Source: Papaver somniferum
Taxonomy: Eukaryota; Streptophyta; Magnoliopsida; Ranunculales; Papaveraceae
Assembly: GCF_003573695.1 (NCBI RefSeq)
Contig: NC_039361.1
Location: 102,116,279 to 102,180,278 of the forward strand
Reading direction: 5' to 3'
DNA length: 64,000 bases
Shown here: in pieces, positions 33,384-45,719 of the stretch
How the letters are laid out: each line of letters begins with the position of its first letter
Position numbering within the stretch: the first letter of the stretch is position 1
Translations under genes and position numbers: made by a program
The notes under the pieces: model-generated
Told to the model about the DNA's origin: nothing
What the model saw: only the letters and a program-made list of their open reading frames with translations
Databases searched by the model: none

Positions 33384-33514
33384 ATGGATGGTGATGATGA
33401 TCAAGCATACGAAAGGGTAAAGCCCCCATGACTGAAGAGCAACTAATGAAAGAGTTAGACGAGAAAGAAAGACAAGAAAGGTTATCAGCCACTATGCAGA
33501 GTATTTTACTTAAA
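33384..33514 (+). pseudogene. 5' fragment of a small charged-protein gene, cut by Athila-type LTR
   Basis: ATG at 33384 starts MDGDDDQAYERV and stops at once; in the next frame it reads KGKAPMTEEQLMKELDEKE. The block KGK(A/T)PMTEEE also occurs in the minus-strand gene at 53691-54057 (KGKTPMTEEEVDKEE), so these are related. The fragment ends where the truncated Athila-type LTR begins. Function unknown. Confidence 0.4.
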
Positions 33515-33729
33515 CCACACTCATTTTGTTTATCTTTAAATTATTTATCATTTCATTTTGTTCCGAATTTCTGAAAATCCTTAAAACATTATCTTGTTGA
33601 TTACTTAATTTTTGGTATTAGTTGGTAGAGTATTTTACACTCCTCGTGGGAACGACCTGTACTTGCCATTGTCTACTAGTTAGATGTTGTCCACTTGCAG
33701 TATATTATGGTAGGTTTCCGAGCCTACCA
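33515..33729 (+). repeat. 5' LTR fragment of Athila-type element
   Basis: Matches 36313-36527 (ACTCATTTTGTTTATC... to ...CCTACCA). The upstream 1.46 kb of the LTR is missing. Confidence 0.9.
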
Positions 33730-33731
33730 TG

Positions 33732-33753
33732 TTTTTGGCACCGCTGCCGGGGA
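33732..33753 (+). other. Primer binding site of Athila-type element
   Basis: TTTTTGGCACCGCTGCCGGGGA follows the LTR end by two bases; TGGC(A/G)CCG(C/T)TGCCGGGG is the common primer site of plant Athila and related gypsy elements. Confidence 0.85.
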
Positions 33754-33939
33754 GTGGTAGCAAAATACTCACTAGTTGATATCAGCGTACATAGCTTATT
33801 TTTAATTTTTCTACATAATTTATTTTTAGATTTCTTTTAGTTCTTTTTACGTAGTTTGTTTGATTTTATTTTTAGGTACTTTAGTTTGAAGTGCGGGCGA
33901 AAAGAAAGTATGCACTCGTAAAACATTTACAAGAGCCAC

Positions 33940-34554
33940 TTGGAAGATCTATTAGAGGTTTGCTTAGCTTATTTTGGGTATGATTTTGATGATGATAGTG
34001 TTATTTGTGAAGTCAATGCCTTATTAGACTCCACACCACTGCTAGACAATAATAAATGGAAGCCCAAATTAGAACCTCTAGTTCTGTCCGAATCTCAACT
34101 AGTTCAATCAGTCGAGAATGCTCCTACCTTGACCAATAAGCCATTAAGTTCTGAATTTTTTCGTCTTGATGATATTCATAATGAAACCGTTTTAGATGAT
34201 AATGGGTCTAAGAGTCGTGATATTATTTCTCCATTGAGGCCTTGTTCAACGAGTGAATTTGAAAAAATATCAGTCGTGGAAGTTATTTCCGGTGACTTAG
34301 AACCAGTTTTAGGGAGTACAATAACTGTTCAATTCTTTAGACAATCTTTAGTAATCATCTGCGAACCTGATTTGCTTCATATTCAAGGTGCTTTAAATAA
34401 GATTGAATTCAGTTTTATCTCTCTGGGCATTAATCTTTCTTACTGTAGGTTCATGTTTTCAACTAATCAGATTATTTGGGATGATCCCCAACTCTTCAGG
34501 CTTTATATATATAATTCGCAGCTTATGTTGGGGTACCAACCCCACATTGTTTGA
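33940..34554 (+). pseudogene. Remnant of gypsy gag-pol polyprotein
   Basis: 204-residue frame. The stretch KWKPKLEPLVLSES and later NAPTLTNKPL resemble the Pro/Leu/Lys-rich linker before reverse transcriptase in Athila-like polyproteins. The rest has no catalytic motif. It appears to be an internal-deletion derivative. Confidence 0.5.
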
Positions 34555-34848
34555 GAACGTGCTACTGGCAAGTCGGGAAACAAATACATTTCGCTTCATG
34601 GGAGTCAACCCATCAGATTTGTTCCTGCACTCTATCTTTTATTTTTAGTTCTTTAGTTTTTCCATATGTATTTTAGAATTTCCCACCTTAATTTCTACTC
34701 TGGATGACTCAATTACATTGAGGACAATGTAATGTTTAAGTGTGGGGGATTGGTGCTTTTGTTAGGATTTTTCTTTAAAAATAAATAAAAAATCTATTGC
34801 ATAATATCTCTGTTTTGCTCGAGGACTAGCAAAATATATGTGTGGGGG

Positions 34849-36527
34849 TGTTGATAAGCATGTAAATGCTACATTTTATACCCATATTTATATTATCTAG
34901 GATACAATATTTTAGTTGGTAATACTATTTTAGTGCTTTCGTAGAAAGTACAAGTGAATTCGATCATCCAGCGAATAAATAACAAAATGTGAGACTTAAT
35001 GGTGTTTGCGACGAAAATTGCAAAATGTGGTTGGTCTGGTATTTCCATATATCAGCAACCACAATGATGAAATGTGGTTGGCCTGGTATTTCCATATATC
35101 AACAATCACAATGATGAAATGTGGTTGGCATGGTATTTCCATGTATCAACAACACAAATGATGAAATTGGGTTGGCCTGGTATTTCCATGTATCAGCAAC
35201 CACAATGATCAAATATGTTGGCCTGGTATTTCTATATATCAACAGCACTTATTATGTTGGCCTGGTATCTCCATATATATCAGCAGCATAGAATTATTTC
35301 ACAGCCGAGGTCACAATGGGAAAACAAGTTTTAATTTGCTCTTCAATTAATGCATGGTGAAGCGAGTCGACGTAAGCACACTAATGCCACCTAAGATTGG
35401 TCAAGAGTGACTTTATTATTGTTAGCATAAGAATTGGAAGAATATCACCTCCATGACCACGTGCAAATGAAGAAAAAGGAAAGATTAACATATCTTGTCC
35501 TTACATAAGTTCTCTTTCTATATATATATAAAGAATATGAAGGAATGTTTGAGACCAAATGACGTCATTTGTGCAAATACAGTTAAGGTGGGCCCAGCAC
35601 ATGCAAGAAAATATCATGCTTTTTAAATGAAATTAATTCATTTCCTTGGTGGTTTCATATACTAAGGAAAGTGGAGATTCGCTGATACTTTACACCGCTT
35701 CGTCATATCAATACACGCGGCACAATATAATTGGGCAGATTATATTTCATGACATGTGGAAGACTTCTATTGGGAGGTGATGTGGCGACGACGTGAATTC
35801 ATCTGTGGGCTATATTTATGTGTTGTTTCAAAATGAAAATGGGGGGAACCCGGCCACAGTGCCGCAACAAAGGAAGGGTTTTGAATTTTTGTTTTCGATT
35901 CTTCATTTTTCATTAGCTAGAGTTTAATTTTAATATGTTTATGGCTTTTGAGAAAGCCATTTCTAGCTAATGTTATGTTAGAGTTTAGGTAGAAACCAAT
36001 AAATTGTGTAAACTCTATATTTATATGCTCAATAATGATTTGAATAACTAGTAGTTTTTCTTCATATAACTTGGTATTTTATTGTTCATGTGATTTCAAT
36101 GATTATTTATGCTTTTCAATTGATACGGCGTGCTTTGGTTAAATCCCTTGACGTGATATGCTTTAGGATTGATAGGTAATGCTTTGGAATCGCTATCCAT
36201 GAAGAAAAGAAAACTATAGCGGAGAAACAATATTTGAAAATGCATGGAATTTATTTTTAACGAATAGTAGAATTTGCATAATTAATTGGTGGAAACCGAA
36301 AACCCTAATAACCCATACTCATTTTGTTTATCTTTAAATTATTTATCATTTCATTTTGTTCCGAATTTCTAAAAATCCTTAAAACATTATCTTGTTGATT
36401 ACTTAATCTTTGGTATTAGTTGGTAGAGTATTTCACACTCCTCATGGGAACGACCTGTACTTGCCATTGTCTACTAGTTAGACGTTGTGCACTTGCAGTA
36501 TACTATTGTTGGTTTCCGATCCTACCA
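34849..36527 (+). repeat. 3' LTR of Athila-type element
   Basis: 1679 bp, TGTTGATAAGC...CCTACCA, preceded by the purine tract GTGTGGGGG. Contains a minisatellite at 35028-35290 and a TATATATATAAAG box near 35518. Confidence 0.9.
35028..35290. repeat. Minisatellite in Athila-type LTR, about 57-bp unit
   Basis: About five to six copies of a unit centred on GTTGGCCTGGTATTTCCATA, followed by TATCAGCAACCACAATGATG. Later units are shorter. Confidence 0.85.
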
Positions 36528-36592
36528 CTCTCCCTTCCTTGCTCGCGTTTTATACCCTGACACACGTTTTCACTTTAATATTCAACCTCTAG

Positions 36593-36597
36593 CTTAG
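36593..36597 (+). repeat. Target site duplication CTTAG, left of element 4
   Basis: CTTAG here and at 42214-42218. Confidence 0.85.
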
Positions 36598-37887
36598 TAT
36601 GACATGGCCCTACAATTAAGCGCAACAGTGGCACGTTACTATGAGTGTAGCCTGGAAGATGGAGCTGCACATGCAACGCCAACATGGCTGAGACAAGAAA
36701 GGCTACTTAGCACATGCAACAACTATGAGATAGTGTTGCATATCCTTATTCATAGTTTGCCCAGCTCAAGGAAGGAATAAAGGATGAATTGCAAGTCATG
36801 GGATGACTTGGCATGGTTCTAAGCTTTGGCCAAGTCTTGGACTATGCATATGCAACAATGGAGAGGCCAAACGCGCCATTGGTATCAATTGCTCAGGAAA
36901 AATGAATGCAAGTGATGCATATGAAGTATGAAGTTGAAGTAAGCAAGTTAAAACTCAATTGGCATGATATTTGGATGTTGGCATCCAAATGAGCTCAGTG
37001 CATAGCGTAATGAATAAAGCGCAACCATTGCTGAACACTTGGCAGAAGTGCAAGTTAGATGAAGCGTAATCATTGTAGAGCACTTGGCATAGGCCAAGAG
37101 TGAGTGAAGCAAAATCATTGTCGAACATTGACAGGGCCAAAATTCAGCGACGCATAATGATTTTCGGACTTGAGTTCAAGCTGTCAGTTGCAAGTGTGTG
37201 TGCATCACACGCATTCCAAAGTAAAAGAGCAAGTAAGAGACGATTATAAAGTGGTTTTATAACCGAGTTTGGCATGACCTAACCGTTTGACACAGGTGTG
37301 GCGCCATTGTGCAATCCAGCACCAAATCTAGCAGTTAAAAATTAAATCTGGCGGTTAGGGAACTTCCCATGGACAAATGGTTCTTCATGGGGCGTGGAAG
37401 TGAGTTGCATACGGATTGGCCCTGGTTCTTGGCATTATAAATAGCCAGAGAACCCTTGTAATTGAAGTTGTTCAATAGTTCAAGTGTTGAGGAGCCACAT
37501 TTGTAGTAGAGAGTGATTTATGCGTTAGGCTTAGAGAATAATCTTGTAAGTCAATTGGTTGGACGAGTTTTGTATCTTCCCCTTAATCTAATAAAAGTGA
37601 GTTTGTTGGCTTATGCATTTGGATTTGGTATTCTGTTGATTCGATAATACTCCCCCAATTCTGTGAAGCATAAACATGGAAGGAACCTCTTTGTAGTATG
37701 GGCTACATTGTTGGGTAGAGAAAATCTAAGTAAGTATTTCATTGCATACTCAAGGTAGAGTTGGTTGTTTGCATTGATGCAAACTTATAAGGCTGGAGTA
37801 TGAGTGGGTGATAAGAGATAACTGAATCACCGTATTTCCGGGTTATACCTTCTCGAAAAATTTCTTGGAGCATTTGGAGGTGTGACA
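36598..37887 (+). repeat. 5' LTR of element 4
   Basis: 1290 bp, partner of 40920-42213. Starts with TA rather than TG. Confidence 0.88.
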
Positions 37888-37983
37888 ATTCGGGTATCAG
37901 AGCACAAATTGATCTGTTTTAGCTTTGTGTTGGAAGATTTTCTCTGTTTTGCTTGAGTTTAGTTGCTAAAATTGCAAGAGATA

Positions 37984-39066
37984 ATGGCTGGTAAGAAGAG
38001 TACGTTTGATGCCTTAACTGATAGGGTAGCGGACTTCGAAGACAAGATTGGCGATGAGGTGCTCCATCATAACAATGCCAATTATAATGCAACGGTGTTG
38101 TCTCGCATTCAAGATCTTGATGAGTACGCTGCTGATATGCTAGAGTCAAACCAAGAAGCAACTAAGAAGCACGCTGATTTGGAAGGCCAAATCATTGCTG
38201 TTAAAACCATGTTCACAGGTGCCTTGAAATAGCTTACTGATGAGTTAAGCATCTTGAGGCGAATGGTGAGTGTAATTGGTTCAGATCAAGCTACTACGGG
38301 TGGTAGTGGCAGTGACTTTACCAAGATTAAAGTCCCTGAACCTAAGGAATTTTCTGGTGCAAGATATGCGAAGGCATTGGAGAATTTCATGTGGGACATG
38401 GACCAATACTTCAAGGCCGCCAGAACCCCGGAAGAACAAAAGGTTACTCTCGTTAGCATGTACCTGGAGGGTGATGGGAAATTATGGTGGAGAACTAGAA
38501 CTGATGATGACCTTACTGTTGGTCGTCCAAGCATCGTGACATGGGACGTCATGAAATAATAATTGAAGAGTCAATTCTTGCCAAGCAATGCGGCTTGGTT
38601 AGCCAGATAGAACTTGCATAAACTGAGGCATACCGGTACACCATGGGAATACGTGAAAGAGTTTTCGTCTCTGATGCTAGATATTTGCAGCGTGTCTGAG
38701 GAAGATAAGTTGTTTAATTTTACATCTGGTTTGCAAGCATGGGCTCAGGCTGAAGTGAGAAGGAAGGGTGACAAAGAACTACCTTCAGCCATTGCAATCT
38801 TGGACAGCCTTGCTGATTTTAGGTCAGTCAATACCTCAACTGATGCTAATAGGAAGGGCAAGGATAAGAAGAACCAGAAGTGTAAGGACAAGGAGAATAA
38901 GAAAAGTTCTGAGGCCAAGGAGAAAAACTATCAAATGGATGATAGTTTGGCTGCGAAGAACAGGGTCGGTGGCTATTTCTTGTGCAAGGGTCCTCACCTT
39001 GCGCGTGATTGTCCAGAGAAAGAAAAATTATCTGCAATAGTCATTGAGGGCAGTGGCGAGAAATAA
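37984..39066 (+). pseudogene. Element 4 gag
   Basis: Start MAGKKSTFDAL at 37984 with a coiled-coil-like N-terminus, a stop at 38230, then a Retrotrans_gag domain (KIKVPEPKEFSGAR, ALENFMWDMDQYF, DGKLWWRTR, 38254-38800), interrupted by stops at 38557-38559 and near 38608, then a Lys-rich tail and a knuckle remnant YFLCKGPHLARDCP (38970-39015) in which the first Cys of C-x2-C-x4-H-x4-C is replaced by Tyr. Stop at 39064. Forms the particle in active relatives; here it is broken. Confidence 0.85.
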
Positions 39067-39078
39067 GAAGCTGATCAA

Positions 39079-39624
39079 GTGGAGCATGTTAATCCTATTC
39101 AACTATGCAACATAGCAGCACAAAAGGCAGCAGTACAACATGGGTTGAGTGGCGTTGGCCTGGTTTATGTGAAAGTTGGCATTCACAATCATCGTCTATG
39201 GGGCATCGCAGATACATGTGCGTCGCATAATGTTATGAGCTTGTCAATGACAGAGTACTTGGGTTTGGAAGTATATCAGGATGATCACTGCATGAAGACA
39301 GTGAATGATATAGCTAAGCCAATCAAGGGAATGGATGTGGCGAATGTTGAAGTTGGAGAATGACGTGGCCAAATCAGTGTAATGGTGATGCATCTCAATG
39401 ACTTTGAGATGATCCTTGGTAACAACTTTTTCAAAGAAGCAGAGGCAACAGTGATGCCTCACCTTGGAGGGATTTTCATACAGTGTCCAAGTGCACCTTG
39501 TTTCGTGAAAGGTGTAAGCAAAGTTAGTCTGTTTGACATGAAGTGTGACAAAGGAAAGGAAAGTGAGTTTGCTCCTGTCCGCTCGTTCGAAGAAAGCTTA
39601 ACTGAGATTCACATAGAATTTTGA
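39079..39624 (+). pseudogene. Element 4 retropepsin-like protease remnant
   Basis: Follows gag. The strand-loop at 39195-39235 reads GIADTCASHN where functional gypsy proteases have Asp-Thr-Gly; Gly is replaced by Cys. MILGNNFF (39410) is the usual C-terminal motif of this domain. One stop at 39361. Interior then ends without polymerase. Confidence 0.8.
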
Positions 39625-40919
39625 TATCCTATGGATCTTAGCATACCTTATTCACCGTGATTGGCGCATGTATGAAGCAGGGGCATTGCATTGCTGTTTT
39701 CAAGTGACTGAACCTGCAAGGTTGCTGAAGTATGCAGACTTTGGCATGTTAGATGTTTGTTGTTTCTGTTTCAAGTTTAGGTTGGGTGTTGCTGAACTTA
39801 TGGTCTTGAAATATGGCACACTAGTGTTGGTGTATTTGCTTTGGTTATTTGTTTTCTTTTATTAAGGCCGTGTGTTGGCCAATGGTGTAAATGGGAAGGA
39901 GTCACTATGTTTCTTATGTAAGGCTAGTGTAATGAATGAAGGAGGTGTTTAAGAAAAAATCTTGTCTCTTTTTTCTTAATGTAAATCTAGTTCATTGGGG
40001 AAGAACTACAAGTATACTTAGCCAAAGTATAAAACGCTGAAAGCAAAACCAAGCAAGAAGTGAAGTTGGTGGCATAGGCGAGTTTGCTGTTGGGAGAGTT
40101 ACTTAGAAGTACGACAGTATTTGCCAGCGATAGCATGGAGTAACGCAACAAGAATGAAGATGTAATTTCATCAAGCATATGGGTTAAGAGTAACTCATAG
40201 TGAGGAAGAACACGATGGTGTTTTTCCACCACATTAAAGTGTAGCAGATTTAAAGATCAAGTGAGGCCTTGTTAGTTTCTAATGCGCGTGAATAGGAACC
40301 ATGTCCAGTGAGGCAATAGTAAACCCCGGGTATCCTAAGTCATGGCTAATGTCATGCATTTCAGTCGAGTTTGCACAAGAGTGGTGCAAAATGATTGAAG
40401 AACACTTAGTCTACAGTAAGGCCTGTTGAATAGCAAGAGTGTAATGTCAGTCGGAATTGAAGGCAGTAAGATAAGTTATGCATATCAGGGTGATATGTTG
40501 GTTGTTTGAAGTTACACTTAGGCACGAAATGGCTTGGAGAAAATATTTGTGATGCGTATGAAATCGAATGAGAACCATTGGTTTAGGGTTAGACAAAAGA
40601 GTACTGCTAAAGGAGTTCTGAAAATGCATGGCAATAGATCACAAAAGAATTTGGGGGTTGAGATATGAATGAAGTGTAGATTGAAGCATAGTCGACGATG
40701 CGAAAATGATGCTGAAATTCATAGGCTTAATGTCAAGGCAAACAAACTAAGAGGTGGCATAAAGTACTAAGCATAAATTTTTTGGCAAGGTTGAAGGCCA
40801 AACAAAGTTGCTGATTTCTAAGAGCGGCTCAGATGCGTACTAGGCCAAAGAGAGTTTAGTAGAGGATGAACTGATGTTGCATTCAACGAGGACGTTGAAG
40901 GGATTGGGTGGGGGAGGTC
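39625..40919. other. Element 4 interior without coding capacity
   Basis: 1.3 kb between the protease remnant and the 3' LTR. Small ORFs (39668-39865, 39987-40232) show no polymerase or integrase motif. Ends in the purine tract. Confidence 0.5.
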
Positions 40920-42213
40920 TATGACATGGCCCAACAGTTAAGCGCAACAGTGGCGCGTTACTGTTAATGTAGACTTGCAGATGGAGCTTCACATGCCGAC
41001 GATGTAGCGCCAACATGGCTGAGACAAGAAAGGCTACTTAGCACATGCAACAACTATGAGATAGTTTTGAATATCCTTATTCAGAGTTGGCCCAGCTCAA
41101 GGAAGGAATAAAGGATGAATTGCAAGTCATGGGATTTGGCATGGTTCTAAGCTTTGGCCAAGGCTTGGACTATGCATATGCAACAATGGCGGGGCCAAAC
41201 GCGCCATTGGTATCAATTGCTCAGGCAAAAGGAATGCAAGTGATGCATATGAAGTATGAAGTTGAACTAAGCAAGTTAAAACTCAGTTGGCATGATATTT
41301 GGATGTTGGCATCCAAATGAGTTATGTGCGTAGCGGAATGAATAAAGCGCAACCATTGTTGAAAACTTGGAAGAAGTGCAAGTTGGATGAAGCGTAATCA
41401 TTATCGAGAACTTTGCGTAGGCCAAGAGTGAGTGAAGCACAATTATTGTCGAACATTGGCAGGGCCAAAGTTCAGTGACGCATAATGATTGTCGGACTTG
41501 AGTTCAAGCTGTCAGTTGCGAGTGTGTGTGCATCACACGCATGCCAAAGTGAAAGAGAAAGTTAGAGACGGTTATAAAGTGGCTTTATAACCGAGTTTTG
41601 CATGACCTAACCGTTTGAGACTGGTTTGGCGCCATTGTGCAAGCCAGCACCAAAGCTAGCAGTTAAAAGTAAATCTGGCGGTTAGGGAACTGCCCATAGA
41701 CAAATAGTTGTTCATGGAGCATGCAAGTGAGTTGCATAGGATTGGCCCTGGTTCTTGGAATTATAAATAGCCAGAGAACCCTTGTAATTGAAGTTGTTCA
41801 ATAGTTCAAGTGTTGAGGAACCACATTTGCAGTAGAGAGTGATTTCTGCGTTAGGCTTAGAGAATAAGCTTGTAAGTCCATTGGTTGGACGAGTTTTGTA
41901 TCTTCCCCTTAAGCTAATGAAAGTGAGTTTGTTGGCTTATGCATTTGGCTTTGGTATTCTATTGATTCGATAATACTTCCCCAATTCTGTGAAGCATAAA
42001 CATGGGAGGAACCTCTTTGTAGTATGGGCTACATTGTTTGGTAGAGAAAATCTAAGTAAGTCCTCTGTTGCATACTCAAGGTAGAGTTGGTTGTTTGCAT
42101 TGGTGCAAACTTATAAGACTGAAATACTAGTGGGTGATAAGAGATCACTGAACCACTGTATTGCCGGGTTATACCTTCGCTAAAAATTGCTTGGAGCATT
42201 TGGAGGTGTGACA
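40920..42213 (+). repeat. 3' LTR of element 4
   Basis: 1294 bp, same ends as the 5' LTR, followed by CTTAG at 42214. Confidence 0.88.
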
Positions 42214-42289
42214 CTTAGCCACGTACAAGCACGATAACTTGGCTAGTGAACAAGTATAGCTTTGGAAAATAAATAAATAGTATAATATA

Positions 42290-43855
42290 AAAAAAATGGG
42301 TAGAAAATTAACATCAAGGAATTTATCTGGGTGGAGATACTACCTAGAAACTTAGATTTGGACCGAAAATTCTTGCTAAGATCGCGACATCGAAATAAAA
42401 ATTGGTTTAGAAGCTTGTCCAAGAGTGACATTGGTAAGAATATAAAATTACCATTAATCAATTTATCTCTGTGGAAATATACTCCACGAAAACTTGGATT
42501 TGGATGAAAAATACTTGCAAAGATCGTGACATGGAAATAAAAGTCAGGGGTTTAGAAGCTCGTCCAAGAGTGACATCGGAAAAAATTGAAAATTACCATC
42601 AATCAATTTATCTTGGTGGAGATATTCCCCGTAAACTTAGATTTGGACTATAAATACTTTCTAAGATCGTGACATCGAAATATAAATTGGTTTACAAGCT
42701 CGTCCAAGAGTGACACTGGTAAAAATGGAAAATTACCATTAAGCAATTTGTCTCGGTGGAAATACTCCTCGGAAACTTAGATTTGGACGAAAATTCTTTC
42801 TAAGATCGTGACGTCGAAATAAATAAAAATTGGTTTAGAAGCTCGTCCAAGAGTGACATCTGTAAAAATTGAAAACTACCATCAATCAATTTATCTTGGT
42901 GGAGATACTCCCCGTAAACTTAGATTTGGACGATAAATACTTGCTAAGATCGTGACATCGAAATATAAATTGGTTTAGAAGCTCGTACAAGAGTGACATC
43001 GGTAAAAATGGAAAATTACCATTAAGAAATTTTTCTCGGTGGAAATACTCCCTGGAAACTTAGATTTGGACGACAAATTCTTGCTAAGATCCTGACATCG
43101 AAATAAATAAAAATTGTTTTAGAAGCTCGTCCAAGAGTGATATCGGTAAAGATTGAAAATTACCATCAATCAATTTATCTCTGTGGAAATATACTCCACG
43201 AAAACTTATATTTGGATGAAAAATACTTGCTAAGATCGTGACATGGAAATAAAAGCTAGGGGTTTAGAAGCTCGTCCAAGAGTGACATCGGTAAAATTGA
43301 AAATTACCATCAATCAATTTATTTTGGTGGAGATATTCCACGTAAACTTAGATTTGGACGATAAATATTTTCTAAGATCGTGATATAGAAATATAAATTG
43401 GTTTACAAGCTCGTCCATGAGTGAGATCGGTAAAAATAAAAAGTTAAATCAATTTATCTTGGTGAATATACTCCCCGGATACTTAGATTTGGTTGAGATA
43501 TACTTGCTAAGATATCATGACATCAAAATAAAAATTAGGGGTTTAGAAGCTCGTCCAAGAGTGACATCGGTAAAAATAGAAAATTACCATCAATCAGTTT
43601 ATCTTGATGGAGATATTCCCCAGAAACTTAGATTTATAAATACTTGCTAAGATCGTGACATCGAAATAAAAATTGGTTTATAAGCTCGTCCAAGAATGAC
43701 ATCGGAAAAAATGAAAAATTACCATCAATCAATTTATCTTGGTGGAATTATTCTCGGAAACTTAGATTTGGATGAACTATACTCTCTAAGATCGTGACAT
43801 CGAAATAAAAATTGGTTTAGCTGAATAAGCCATGTCCAAGAGTGACATTGGTAAA
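42290..43855. repeat. Satellite-like tandem array, about 142-bp unit, eleven copies
   Basis: The marker GTCCAAGAGTGACATCGG (or variant) recurs near 42424, 42570, 42712, 42854, 42996, 43136, 43283, 43420, 43560, 43693 and 43841. Units share AACTTAGATTTGGAC, TAAGATCGTGACATCG and AAAATTACCATCAATCA blocks. Variants alternate: units 3 and 5 share GATA(T/C)TCCCCGTAAAC, units 4 and 6 share GGAAATACTCC with a duplicated AAATAAATAAA, and units 2-3 recur as 7-8. The small ORFs inside are array artefacts. Confidence 0.93.
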
Positions 43856-45719
43856 AAACTTGGATATCGATCGAGTCTTGTCGACGAAGCCAATCATAGT
43901 CGTTCTCCAACCAATCGAATAAACTATTTTCACCTGATAACCTAACATCCCCAAACATCCTTGCCAATATTATCGGCTGATCGGTCCGATACGACCAATA
44001 ATGCGATATTATCGGATATTCATATATATCGCTGATATTTCATGTTTCGTCCAGATTAAAGGCACGTATATGATAAAATCCTGTATCATCGGCCAGTATT
44101 TTAAAAAAATAAGTACTTATCTCGGTTCTTTTAATACAAATTTAATTTGAAGAGGTATCTAGAATTGCTTCTAAGAATATGAATTGGGATTTTAATCAAA
44201 AAAATTGCACCAAAAAGCATTTATGATCTTCCAAGGCACTAGCTACTTCTATATTAATTATTTATTATTTTGCTTCTAAGAATATGTGAATTGGGAGTAA
44301 AATAGTGCAATGTAGTTGACTCAGTAGTAAAGAAAAGATACTACTATATTCAAGGCACTAGTAACAAATGAATTAGCTAGTACAATAATAAATACCCCAG
44401 TTTGCAGTGGTATTTTTTGATCTTTGATCATTTCTACTTTAACAATTTGTGTAGAATATTGTAGTAGGACCCTGTCCTAAATACCAGCCCTATCACTAAA
44501 TACTAGGAGTATATATATGGAACATTCGTATGATTGATTTTTGGATTTTAGGGGTACATTCTTATGGTAGTTGTACTTTGGGACTTCTTGTTATGTGTAA
44601 CAGAAAGAGAAGTATTATAAAAAGAGCCAGTATTGTATACCCCACAAGATCTGATAACTTTTGGTCTTATCAAAAACAATAAAAAGTTGGTATAGCCTTC
44701 TCACACTTATTTTTTAACTTACTTTTTTTGGTAACAAGATATAAAGCAGAGAAAGAAAACAACCTAACTATATGCTTCTCACACTTTTGACTACCTAAAC
44801 AAGTATAATTCTTAATTGTAGCAGTATCTTTGATCAGAGCAATGAAGCCTTTTTTTAATTTATTAATTGTTTAGTAAAACACTTTCCTTTTTTTTTGAAT
44901 TTATTAACATTTTATTTTTGGTAGAATTTGGGACCATATTATTTGGAAATATATATATTACCTTAGATAAAAGTGGTTGATTGTATGAAGTAATTGCGCT
45001 TAACAGGGTTACTGATAGGGTTATGGGTGTTATCATACCTTCTGGAGTATATTCTCTCCTTCAAAAGCAGTATTTTGTCAATCACCACGCTACTGCTTTT
45101 GTCAATCATCATTATGCTTCAGTTTCTCATATTTCACTTCCACTGATCTACGCAATCACAATGAGTATTTTATTTTTTGTGCGCATGCAAAAGAAGAAGA
45201 TCTGGGTAGCCACAATGAGTATCTTGTTGCTTTCTTAGGTACATGCAAAAGAAAAGATAAATTTCTTCAGTACTCGTCTTCTTCTGTTTTGCCAAACAAT
45301 ATAAAGAAGATTATTTTTTGTTTCTAAAATTTCTGTCACATTGGGTTGGCTTGGCCCAAATTTGGCATTGGTGCCAAGATTCCTTGTGTTCTAGTCTTTC
45401 CATAAATTATTGCTATATTTCTTCCATTTTGGTTGTGCCTAAATTAAAATTAAAATCTGATAACAATCATAAGGGCTTATGTTTATATAAGGTATATTAT
45501 AGAAAACTGAATTGTGTTGACTCAACGAGTTAATTAAAATTGATTGATTAACAAACAAATATCAAGCAAAGAATATGAACACAATGAGCATATATCAAAG
45601 AACCAATATTTTTATAATATTCATTCTAAAACTAAACGAAGAAAAATAATACCAACATCCTCAATATTTTTTAAAAAAAAATTAATCAAAATAAATAATT
45701 TCTAAAAACAAAAACCACA
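43856..45719. other. A/T-rich intergenic stretch
   Basis: No supported gene. 43975-44040 has several short (T)ATCGG/CCGAT repeats. The plus-strand frame at 44981-45238 has no recognisable motif. Confidence 0.4.

Larger units (their letters stand above)
33515..36527 (+). mobile_element. Athila-type (Ty3/gypsy) element, gutted, with truncated 5' LTR
   Basis: Only the last 215 bp of the 5' LTR remain (33515-33729), followed by the primer site TTTTTGGCACCGCTGCCGGGGA, typical of Athila/Ty3 elements. A 1.1-kb interior retains a piece of polyprotein and the usual trailer (TTGAGGACAATGT, GTGTGGGGG before the LTR). The complete 3' LTR is 34849-36527. Gag, reverse transcriptase and integrase are deleted. 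No matching target duplication, as expected with the 5' end lost. Confidence 0.88.
36598..42213 (+). mobile_element. Element 4: non-autonomous Ty3/gypsy LTR element (gag-protease only)
   Basis: LTRs of about 1.29 kb at 36598-37887 and 40920-42213, starting TATGACATGGCCC and ending GGTGTGACA, with CTTAG duplications. The primer site after the 5' LTR contains GGGTATCAGAGC, close to the initiator Met tRNA type. A purine tract (GGGTGGGGGAGG) precedes the 3' LTR. The interior has gag and protease relics but no reverse transcriptase or integrase. LTR TATA box TTATAAATAG near 37435 and 41760. Confidence 0.9.

Noticed and set aside
35028..35290. Possible CRISPR-like array
   Set aside because: Repeat and 'spacer' parts are both repeated; it is a plain minisatellite in a plant LTR.
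42471..43650. Small ORFs within the satellite (for example 42471-42653, 43417-43650)
   Set aside because: Fragments of the 142-bp unit; they share sequence only because the unit repeats.
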